Below are positions 7,519-14,031 of a DNA stretch of 18,842 bases, piece by piece. Location: the NCBI GenBank assembly GCA_038117205.1, contig JAYOFL010000060.1:1-18842 (forward strand), read 5' to 3'. Source of the DNA: JAQBZY01 sp038117205. GTDB taxonomy: Bacteria > Pseudomonadota > Alphaproteobacteria > Rhodospirillales > Casp-alpha2. The notes below the pieces were generated by a model. That model saw nothing but the letters and a program-made list of their open reading frames with translations. It had not been told where the DNA came from and did no database searches. Made by a program: the position numbers and the translations under genes. The first letter of the stretch is position 1. Every line of letters starts with the position of its first letter.

Positions 7519-8148
7519 TCAGTTGGCGAACGGCACGGCCATGCCGCGCTGCACCGCCGGCCGTTCCGACACCAGTTCGAACCAGCGCTTCACGTTCGGA
7601 AACTCGTTCAGATCGACCTGATGGCGCTCGTGGCGCGACACCCAGGGATAGGTGGCGATGTCGGCGACGGAAAAGTGATCGCCGGCAAGATAGGTGTTGG
7701 CGGCGAGTTGCTTGTCCATGACGCCATAAAGGCGCTTGGTCTCGTCGTGATACCGCTTCTTGCCGTAAGGGACGTCTTCCTTCGGCTGGAACAGGAAGTG
7801 ATGCGCCTGCCCGAACATCGGACCGACGCCGCCCATCTGCCACATCAGCCATTGCAGGGTCGCGGCGCGGCGGCGGGCATCGGTCGGCAGCAGATCGCTC
7901 TTCGTCTTCTCGGCGAGATAGATCAGGATCGCCCCGGACTCGAACTGGGACAGCGGTTTGCCGTCCGGGCCGTCCTCATCGACGATGGCGGGAATGCGGT
8001 TGTTCGGGCTGACCTTCAGGAATTCCGGGTCGAATTGCTCGCCCTTGCCGACATTGATGGCGTGCGTTTCGTAGGGGAGGCCGACTTCCTCCAGCATGAT
8101 CGAGACCTTGCGGCCGTTCGGTGTTCCCCACGTATAGAATTGAATCAT
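7519..8148 (-). CDS. yfcG: YfcG-like Nu-class glutathione S-transferase / disulfide-bond reductase
   Basis: This 209-aa cytosolic protein has an N-terminal thioredoxin-fold domain (about 1-85) and a C-terminal helical domain. It follows E. coli YfcG closely: MIQFYTWGTPNG has Thr9 and Asn11 in the same places as the glutathione-contacting residues of YfcG. The segments GKGEQFDPEFLKVSPNN, FESGAILIYLAEKT and RRAATLQWLMWQMGG also match. YfcG-type enzymes reduce disulfides with glutathione and have little classical transferase activity. The ATG at 8148 has AAGGGA about 8 bases upstream. An in-frame ATG at 8190 would add 14 residues that homologues lack. The wecC stop lies 91 bases upstream on the same strand. 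Confidence 0.87.
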   Translation of the reverse strand: MIQFYTWGTPNGRKVSIMLEEVGLPYETHAINVGKGEQFDPEFLKVSPNNRIPAIVDEDGPDGKPLSQFESGAILIYLAEKTKSDLLPTDARRRAATLQWLMWQMGGVGPMFGQAHHFLFQPKEDVPYGKKRYHDETKRLYGVMDKQLAANTYLAGDHFSVADIATYPWVSRHERHQVDLNEFPNVKRWFELVSERPAVQRGMAVPFAN

Positions 8149-8239
8149 TTTCAGCGTCCCTTCGCGTTTCGCGTGATTTCCCGACAGCATAGGCCATCGC
8201 CGGGCCGCCGCAAATAGCGGTGCCTCGAGCGGCGCGAAT

Positions 8240-9496
8240 TCAGGATCGGCGGAAAGCGCCGCGCGTGTCGATGACGGTCTTATCCGCCAGGTCTCCCGGC
8301 GGCAATTGCACGAAGGCCCGATGGTCGGTCAACAGGACGACGGTGGCGGCGGCGGCGACGGCGTCGGCAAGGGGCGCCAAGGTGACGCCGGCCAAGTCGG
8401 CGAGGCTATTCGGCAACTCGTCGATATGCGGCTCGACGATGACGATGGGATTGTCGATCAGGGATCGTAAATGATGCACGAACTCGATGGACGGGCTTTC
8501 CCTGAGATCGTCGATATTGGCCTTATAACTGAGCCCGAGGCAGGCGACCGGCGCGCCGGACGCGACCGATGGCAACGCCGCCGTCCGGTCCGCCAACGAA
8601 ATGGGTCGGCGGTCGTTGATGTGCCGGGCGGTCTGAATCAAAGGCGTATGTTCCGGCGCCGAGGCGACGATGAACCACGGATCGACGGCGATGCAATGGC
8701 CGCCGACGCCGGGTCCGGGACGCAGGATGTCGACGCGTGGATGGCGGTTGGCGAGACGGACCACGTCCCACACGTCGATGTCTAGGCGCTCGGCGACGTT
8801 CGCGAGTTCATTGGCGAACGCGATGTTGACGTCGCGGAAGGCGTTTTCGGAGAGTTTCACCAACTCCGCCGTGCGGGCCGTCGTCAGATGCATTTCGCCC
8901 TCGACGGCGATGGCGTAGAGCGCCGCCGTGCGTTGCGCGCAGTCATCCCCGAGGCCGCCGACGACACGGTCGTTGCGCACCAGTTCAAGCAGAACCCGCC
9001 CCGGCAGAACCCGCTCCGGACTGTGCGCGATACAGACATCGTGCGGCGCCGTCGGATTTGCGAGTTCCGGCATCCGAAGATCGGAGCGGGCTTCGGCGAG
9101 CCAGCGCGCGACCTGTTCGGTGGCGCCGACGGGAACCGTCGATTCCACCACCACCAGATCGCCCTTCTTGAGGTGCGGCGCGATGGATTTCGTCGCCGCC
9201 TCGAGATAGGAGAGGTCGGGCCGGCGCTCGGCGTCGAAGGGCGTCGGGACGGCGAGGATGAACGCGTCGGCGGCGACCGGCGTCGTCTGCGCACGCAACA
9301 ACCCGCGGGCGACGGCACCGTTCACCATGATGTCGAGGTCCGGCTCGACAATGTGCGCGCGGCCCTGATTGATGGTGTCGATGGCATGCCGGTTGATGTC
9401 GACGCCGGTAATCTTGAGGCCGCGGCTGGCAAGAACGGCGGCCGTCGGCAATCCGACGTAGCCGAGACCGATGACGCAGACGTGTTCAGCCGACAT
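8240..9496 (-). CDS. wecC: UDP-N-acetyl-D-mannosamine dehydrogenase
   Basis: The product is 418 aa, the usual length. It oxidises UDP-ManNAc to UDP-ManNAcA with NAD+ in the cytosol, making a precursor of surface polysaccharides. The Rossmann motif GLGYVG is at residues 10-15. VPTPFD, VVVESTVPVG, HSPERVLPG and the active-site segment GGHCIAVDPW (Cys268) follow, then the C-terminal UDP-binding domain with GLSYKANIDDLRESPS. HSPERVLPG fits the WecC branch better than UDP-glucose dehydrogenases. The ATG at 9496 follows GGAGA by 9 bases and overlaps the end of wecB by 11 bases, so the two are translationally linked. An ATG at 9592 in frame would add 32 residues and was rejected. Confidence 0.92.
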   Translation of the reverse strand: MSAEHVCVIGLGYVGLPTAAVLASRGLKITGVDINRHAIDTINQGRAHIVEPDLDIMVNGAVARGLLRAQTTPVAADAFILAVPTPFDAERRPDLSYLEAATKSIAPHLKKGDLVVVESTVPVGATEQVARWLAEARSDLRMPELANPTAPHDVCIAHSPERVLPGRVLLELVRNDRVVGGLGDDCAQRTAALYAIAVEGEMHLTTARTAELVKLSENAFRDVNIAFANELANVAERLDIDVWDVVRLANRHPRVDILRPGPGVGGHCIAVDPWFIVASAPEHTPLIQTARHINDRRPISLADRTAALPSVASGAPVACLGLSYKANIDDLRESPSIEFVHHLRSLIDNPIVIVEPHIDELPNSLADLAGVTLAPLADAVAAAATVVLLTDHRAFVQLPPGDLADKTVIDTRGAFRRS

Positions 9497-10607
9497 GGCG
9501 GCGTATCTCCTCGACGATGCGCGCGGCCGCGCGGCCGTCACCGTAGGGATTATGAGCGCGCGACATTTTCTCGTAAGCCGCCCGGTCGTCAAGCAAATGT
9601 GCGGCGGACGCGACGATCCGGTTTTCGTCCGTGCCGACGAGAAGAACCGTGCCGGCCTCGACCGCTTCCGGGCGCTCGGTGACGTCCCGCATGACCAGTA
9701 CCGGCTTTCCGAGCGACGGCGCTTCCTCCTGGATGCCGCCGGAATCGGTGACGATCAGCTCGGCGTTTCGCATCAAGTGCACCATCGACGGATAGTCGAC
9801 GGGATCGAGCAGATGAACGTTGCCGAGGCCGCCGAGAATGTCCCGAACGGGTTTCTGCACGTTCGGGTTGAGATGCACGGGGTAAACGATTTCGACATCG
9901 CGCCTGGCGGCCAGCGCGGCAAGCGCACGGCAGATGGACTGGAAACCGTCGCCGAAATTTTCCCGCCGGTGTCCGGTGACGAGGATCAGGCGGCGGCCGG
10001 CGGATGGAAAAGGAAGCGCGTTTTCAACGGCTTGTCGAAGCGTGGCGTCGCCGTCCAGCTTGTCGCGCATGGTGAACAGGGCGTCGATCACGGTGTTTCC
10101 GGTGACGGAGACGGAGGCCGCCGCATGTCCTTCACGGAGCAGGTTGGCGCGCGCACTTTCCGTCGGCGCGAAATGCAGGGTCGTGAGATCGTCGGTCAGC
10201 CGCCGGTTGATTTCCTCCGGGAAAGGGGCGTAGCGGTCGCCGGTGCGGAGCCCCGCCTCGACATGGCCGACCGGTATCTTGGCGTAGAAGGCCGCGAGCG
10301 ACGCGCCGAGCGTCGTCGTCGTGTCGCCGTGCACGAGCACCAGATCAGCCGGCTCGTCGCGCAATACGGCCGCGACGCCGGTCAAAACGCGCGCCGTCAG
10401 GCCGTCCAGCGTCTGGTTCGGTTGCATCAAATCGAGATCGTGATCGGCGACGATATCGAAGACGTCGAGGACCTGATCGAGCATGCCGCGATGCTGTGCC
10501 GTTACGCATACGCGGGATGCCAGGCCGGCCGCCGCCAGTGCCCGAACGACAGGCGCCATCTTGATTGCCTCGGGCCGCGTGCCGAATATGGAGAGAACTC
10601 GGGAAAT
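9486..10607 (-). CDS. wecB: UDP-N-acetylglucosamine 2-epimerase (non-hydrolysing)
   Basis: This enzyme interconverts UDP-GlcNAc and UDP-ManNAc and feeds WecC. Family motifs run in order from the N-terminus: FGTRPEAIKMAPV, VHGDTTTTL, GHVEAGLRTG, PFPEEINRR, PVHLNPNV, and DSGGIQEEAPSLGKPVLVMR with TERPEA. From the ATT at 10607 the product is 373 aa and begins 7 residues before FGTRPEA, as homologues do. The only good ribosome binding sequence, GGAG at 10616-10619, sits 8 bases before that ATT. In-frame GTG (10682), TTG (10694) and ATG (10715, 10736) codons would add 25 to 43 unlike residues and lack a clear site. The function is sure; the start is not. Confidence 0.85.
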   Translation of the reverse strand: MSRVLSIFGTRPEAIKMAPVVRALAAAGLASRVCVTAQHRGMLDQVLDVFDIVADHDLDLMQPNQTLDGLTARVLTGVAAVLRDEPADLVLVHGDTTTTLGASLAAFYAKIPVGHVEAGLRTGDRYAPFPEEINRRLTDDLTTLHFAPTESARANLLREGHAAASVSVTGNTVIDALFTMRDKLDGDATLRQAVENALPFPSAGRRLILVTGHRRENFGDGFQSICRALAALAARRDVEIVYPVHLNPNVQKPVRDILGGLGNVHLLDPVDYPSMVHLMRNAELIVTDSGGIQEEAPSLGKPVLVMRDVTERPEAVEAGTVLLVGTDENRIVASAAHLLDDRAAYEKMSRAHNPYGDGRAAARIVEEIRRHVG

Positions 10608-10615
10608 AGCCTGGA

Positions 10616-10619
10616 CTCC
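10616..10619 (-). promoter_or_regulatory. Ribosome binding sequence pointing to an ATT start for wecB
   Basis: On the minus strand this reads GGAG (within TTGGAG), 8 bases before ATT at 10607-10605. No canonical in-frame start codon lies between it and the conserved WecB N-terminus. Upstream canonical starts lack a comparable site. Confidence 0.4.
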
Positions 10620-10707
10620 AACCGAGGAACGAAGCGTCTGCCGTCGGTGAACCGCTCCGGGTGCTTGGATATCGTGACGCACCGATGGTGGCAAGTTAGA
10701 CTTTCCC

Positions 10708-10734
10708 GCCAACATCGTGGGCCGTAATGTTGGC
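10708..10734. repeat. 8-base perfect inverted repeat in the wecB/eipB divergent region
   Basis: GCCAACAT (10708-10715) and ATGTTGGC (10727-10734) are exact reverse complements separated by 11 bases. Half-site centres are 19 bases apart, close to two helical turns, as expected for a dimeric repressor or activator site. It lies about 100 bases upstream of the wecB start and 24 bases upstream of eipB. A hairpin in a transcript is the alternative. No known regulator consensus is recognised. Confidence 0.45.
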
Positions 10735-10757
10735 ATAGCGATTTTCCGGGAAGGGCG

Positions 10758-11579
10758 ATGCAGTATATGGGTACTTCAGCGCTTCGTGCGCTCGCGGGAG
10801 CGATCCCGGTGGTGATGTTGACGGTTGCTCTCGTCGGCGGCGCGGCGGCGGCGGAATTGCTGCCTTACCGGGCGATCTATTCCCTGAAGATGGAGAAAGG
10901 CGAGCCCGGCGGACGGTTCACCGACGTCACCGGATCGACGGTCTCGTCGCTGGACCGCACCTGCGACGGATGGTCGATCTCGGAGGAGATCGCCATGCGC
11001 ATGCAGACAGCGCCGGGCGGCGAGTTCCGGCGAGACTTGGCGTTCACGGCCGAGGAAAGCAAGGATGGCCGGCGCTACCGGTTCAAGTCCCGCTCGATGA
11101 CGAACGACATCGTCGAGGATTACGAGGGTACGGCGGAGATCGCCGCCGGCGCCGCCGGCCGCGCCATCTTCACCGTCCCGGAAAAGCGCGAAATGCCGTT
11201 GGCGCCGGGCACGGTCTTTTATGTCGGTTTGACCAAGTGGCTGGTCGATCTCGCGGAATCCGGGGCGCGCAACGGTGAGGTCATGACTTTCGATGGGACC
11301 GACGCCGACGCGCCGGAAAAGGTGACGGCCTTCATCATTCCGGAAAAGTCGCCCCCTAAAAATCTGCCGGGCGACGAGAAACTGCTGGCCGCGAAGGCTT
11401 GGCACGTGCGGATGGCGTTCTTCGCCGACGCCGGCGCCGGTTCGGAGCCGGAATACGAAATCGCCGCGCGTGTGTTGGCAAACGGGATCGTCACGGGATT
11501 TCAGCTCATCTTCAAGGATTTCACCGTCCAGCAATCGCTCGAGGATCTGCTGCCGGCGCGCGAGCCCAGTTGCGGTTGA
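10758..11579 (+). CDS. eipB: EipB / DUF1849 family periplasmic cell-envelope integrity protein
   Basis: The product is 273 aa. A signal peptide with the hydrophobic core IPVVMLTVALVGGAAAA is probably cut near residue 32, just before ELLPYRAIYSL, the conserved start of the mature domain. EipB proteins form a periplasmic beta-spiral; loss in Brucella weakens the envelope. The protein has exactly two cysteines, Cys69 in DRTCDGW and Cys272 next to the C-terminus, matching the conserved disulfide known for Brucella EipB. A DsbA-like gene lies about 800 bases downstream on the other strand. Start choice is between ATG 10758 and ATG 10767, both shortly after GGGAAGGG. A double-PDZ protein gene follows about 90 bases after the stop on the same strand. 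Confidence 0.82.
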   Translation: MQYMGTSALRALAGAIPVVMLTVALVGGAAAAELLPYRAIYSLKMEKGEPGGRFTDVTGSTVSSLDRTCDGWSISEEIAMRMQTAPGGEFRRDLAFTAEESKDGRRYRFKSRSMTNDIVEDYEGTAEIAAGAAGRAIFTVPEKREMPLAPGTVFYVGLTKWLVDLAESGARNGEVMTFDGTDADAPEKVTAFIIPEKSPPKNLPGDEKLLAAKAWHVRMAFFADAGAGSEPEYEIAARVLANGIVTGFQLIFKDFTVQQSLEDLLPAREPSCG

Positions 11580-11658
11580 ACGGCGGCGCCGGCGGTTCAT
11601 ATGCCGGTTGTGCCAAATACTTGGAATCGCTAGGTTATAGGCCGAGTTGCGCAAGCGC

Positions 11659-11662
11659 GGAG
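11659..11662 (+). promoter_or_regulatory. Ribosome binding site deciding the GTG start at 11669
   Basis: GGAG lies 6 bases before GTG 11669. That start gives a short basic n-region directly before the hydrophobic signal core. Earlier in-frame starts would bury the signal peptide behind an Arg/Ala-rich stretch overlapping eipB. Confidence 0.6.
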
Positions 11663-11668
11663 CATAGT

Positions 11669-12382
11669 GTGAGCAGTCGCGGTTGGCGGATGTTCCTTGG
11701 CGCGGCGGCCATCGCCGCCGCCGTGTCCGGCGCGCCGGCGCCGGCAACGGCCGAGCGCGGCTTTCTCGGCATGCACCTGCAGGGGATCGACGCCACGATC
11801 GCCGCGACGCTCGGGCTCAGCCAGATCACCGGCGTTCTCGTGCGCGACCTCACGCTCGATGGGCCGGCCGGGGTCGCCGGTTTCAAGCGCGGCGATCTGA
11901 TCGTCGAATTCGCCGGCGTCAAGATCGATACTTTCGAGCGGCTTGTGCAGGTCGCGCAGAAGGCGCAGGCCGGCGACAAGGTCAATGTGAAGGTGTTGCG
12001 GATCGGCAAGGAAGTGAACCTCGCCATGAGTTTCGGCACCTGGCCGCAAACGTGGCTGGTCAATCAATCGGCGTTCGCCGCGATCCCGGAACTCGGTCTG
12101 ACGTTCGCGTCGCTGACCGCGAAAGTGCGCGAAAGGCTCGGCATCCGCTGGGGCTCGACGGGCATCGTCCTGACCAAGATCGAGGATGCCGTGTCGAACA
12201 AGATGGCGCTTCGGCGCGGCGATATCGTGCAGCAGGTGAACCAGCAACCGATCTGGATGCCGGAGCAATTGGTCGACGCCTATCAGAAGGCGAAGGCCGA
12301 CAAGAGCGCCAATCTGCTGCTGCTGATCGAGCGGTCGGACGGCTTCCAGTTCATCCTGTTGCCGGTGCCGCCGGGCAAGTGA
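11669..12382 (+). CDS. Secreted double-PDZ protein resembling the PDZ half of DegP/Do proteases
   Basis: The product is 237 aa. A signal peptide (SSRGWR n-region, Ala-rich core) is probably cut after ATA at residue 28. The mature part starts at once with a PDZ domain (about 29-117) containing RGFLGMHLQGID, the ligand loop region GLSQITGVLV, and AGFKRGDLIVEFAG. A second PDZ domain (about 138-235) has ELGLTFASLTAKVRERLGI, STGIVLTKIED, LRRGDIVQQVNQQP and a final FILLPV. This order and the linking motifs match PDZ1-PDZ2 of DegP/DegQ. The trypsin-like domain with its His-Asp-Ser triad is absent, and no such domain is encoded upstream. A periplasmic scaffold or chaperone role is inferred. The stop is 3 bases from the stop of the convergent DsbA-like gene. 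Confidence 0.8.
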   Translation: MSSRGWRMFLGAAAIAAAVSGAPAPATAERGFLGMHLQGIDATIAATLGLSQITGVLVRDLTLDGPAGVAGFKRGDLIVEFAGVKIDTFERLVQVAQKAQAGDKVNVKVLRIGKEVNLAMSFGTWPQTWLVNQSAFAAIPELGLTFASLTAKVRERLGIRWGSTGIVLTKIEDAVSNKMALRRGDIVQQVNQQPIWMPEQLVDAYQKAKADKSANLLLLIERSDGFQFILLPVPPGK

Positions 12383-12385
12383 TCC

Positions 12386-13165
12386 TCAACCGGCGCGCGC
12401 CGCCTTGACGAGCTTCTTCAAGGTGTCGAGGTCGATGGCGCCCGGCACCAGTTCCTTGCCGATCACGAACGCCGGCGTGCCGCGGATGTTGAGGGCCTGC
12501 GCCAAGGCCATGTTGTGGCGAATTTCCCGTTCGACGCGGGGGTCGTCCATGGCTTTCTTGACGGCGTCCGGATCGAGACCGGTTTCCTTGGCGATCTGCA
12601 ACACACGCGCGTCGCTCAAGGCGCCCTTGGAATCCATCAGCGCCCGGTGATAGGCCTCGTACTTCGCCGGCGTCGTGTAGAAGACGGCGAGGGCGGCGCG
12701 GGACGCGAAGACCGATTCCGGACCGAGGATCGGGAATTCCTTGAAGACGAGGCGGACGTTGCCGTCACTCTCGATCGCCTGGCGGATCACCGGGTATACC
12801 CGCTTGCAGTAACCGCAGCGGTAATCGAAGAATTCGACCACCGTCACGTCGCCTTTCGGGTTGCCGCCGACCGGCGATTCCTTCGACCGCTCGAGCTGCT
12901 CGCTCATCTCGGCGAGGCGCGCCTTGGCCAGATGTTCCTCGAGCGCCTGTTGCTCTTCCTGATAATTCTGCACCGCGCGAAGGATCACGTCCGGGTGGTT
13001 GACGATGTAGTTCTCGATTAGCTTTTTGATCTCCGCCTTGCGGGCGCTGGACAACGGCGCGTCATCGGCTTGGGCCGTCGGCGCCGCCAGTAACATCGCG
13101 GCTGCGAGCATGGGGGCGAATAACGCCGAAACCATCTTTGTCGGCCGAATGCGCGGGAACGTCAT
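12386..13165 (-). CDS. DsbA/ScsC-like periplasmic thiol-disulfide oxidoreductase
   Basis: The product is 259 aa. A signal peptide with an Ala/Leu core is probably cut after AQA (residue 33). A helical N-terminal segment (IKKLIENYIVNHPDVILRAV, then charged helices to about residue 95) resembles the ScsC N-terminal oligomerisation domain. The thioredoxin fold has the active site FFDYRCGYC (Cys117 and Cys120) and the cis-proline loop GTPAF (Thr230-Pro231). It probably forms or isomerises disulfides in periplasmic proteins; the two-cysteine EipB encoded nearby is a plausible client. The ATG at 13165 has AAGGA 7 bases upstream. It lies 128 bases after the DUF3047-like gene on the same strand, so it is probably cotranscribed with that gene and the M48 protease gene. 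Confidence 0.85.
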   Translation of the reverse strand: MTFPRIRPTKMVSALFAPMLAAAMLLAAPTAQADDAPLSSARKAEIKKLIENYIVNHPDVILRAVQNYQEEQQALEEHLAKARLAEMSEQLERSKESPVGGNPKGDVTVVEFFDYRCGYCKRVYPVIRQAIESDGNVRLVFKEFPILGPESVFASRAALAVFYTTPAKYEAYHRALMDSKGALSDARVLQIAKETGLDPDAVKKAMDDPRVEREIRHNMALAQALNIRGTPAFVIGKELVPGAIDLDTLKKLVKAARAG

Positions 13166-13293
13166 GTCGTCATCCTTCGTTGGGCTTCGTTGTGCATCAG
13201 CGAATTTCGCCGGGGCATTCTGGTCCACGGCATCTTGCCGGGCAAGGATCGAGACGCCGGCAACCGAGCCGCCCACGAGAACGTGATGGCCGG

Positions 13294-14031
13294 TCAACGG
13301 CTGAGACGGATGTTCGCGAAATGCATCGTGCCACCGCCGGTGTGAGGCGCGGCGGCGATTCCGACCAGCCGCACTTCGATGCCGGCCAGTTCGACGTCCG
13401 GCCAAGCGCCGGCGAAGAGACGCGACAGATCGACGCTGTCGACCCACCACTTTCCGGCGTTTTCACCGCCGCCGCGCACCGCGTATTCGAAGGCCTCGGC
13501 TTCCGCGTCGCCGCGCGTCAGCATGCGCGCGGTGCCGCGCCGAAGGCCGCTGTCGGTCCAGACGATCATCGCCAGCCGGTCGACCTCGTCGGGAAGGGAA
13601 TCGCTGCCCGGAAACCAGGCGGATCGGCGCTCGCCCGGATTTCTGACGTTGGCGAAGCCGACGACGATGCGGACGGGATGCGTCGCCCGGTCGGTTTCGG
13701 CGACATGCCAATGCCAACTCAGATAAGGCGCCGCCAGCAGCGAGGCGCGGGTCCGGCGCAGCAGCGTATAGGCCTTCCGACCCGGGATCACCCGCAACGC
13801 CGGCAGGCGTTCGACGGCGTCGACCGATAGGCTGCCCGGCGGCGGATCGCCGCCGACGATCCAGTCGGACGGAAGTTCTCGGCCGCGCAATTGTTCCGCG
13901 AAGGCAACCGTGGGCCCGAGGATTTCGAGCGTGCTGCCGACGACTTTTCCTTCGCGCGGCTGCGCGCAGGCGCCCGCCAGCGCCGACAGGACGGCCACCG
14001 TCGCCAACCGGCGAACGAGCGCGCCGGTCAT
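13294..14031 (-). CDS. DUF3047-like exported protein, probable lipoprotein
   Basis: The product is 245 aa. An N-terminal signal with two arginines and the core TVAVLSALAGAC gives a lipobox-like AGAC with Cys22. The body shows a pattern recalling DUF3047: LPSDW early, then RASLLAAPYLSWHWHV, then VRIVVGFAN, then WTDSG, and a C-terminal FAGAWPDVELAGIEVRLVG with IRLSR. The function of the family is unknown; the beta-rich pattern resembles a jelly-roll or carbohydrate-binding-like fold, which is inference only. The ATG at 14031 overlaps the TGA of the upstream M48 protease gene as ATGA, implying translational coupling and a shared envelope role. An ATG at 14079 would add 16 residues before the signal peptide and was rejected. 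Confidence 0.7.
   Translation of the reverse strand: MTGALVRRLATVAVLSALAGACAQPREGKVVGSTLEILGPTVAFAEQLRGRELPSDWIVGGDPPPGSLSVDAVERLPALRVIPGRKAYTLLRRTRASLLAAPYLSWHWHVAETDRATHPVRIVVGFANVRNPGERRSAWFPGSDSLPDEVDRLAMIVWTDSGLRRGTARMLTRGDAEAEAFEYAVRGGGENAGKWWVDSVDLSRLFAGAWPDVELAGIEVRLVGIAAAPHTGGGTMHFANIRLSR

Noticed and set aside
8208..8220. CCGC-AAATA-GCGG hairpin between wecC and the GST gene
   Set aside because: The stem is only 4 bases with no T run, too weak to call a terminator splitting the operon.
11608..11640. Promoter-like TTGTGC and TAGGTT/TTATAG before the double-PDZ gene
   Set aside because: The -10 candidates match at only three or so positions. eipB read-through could equally serve this gene.
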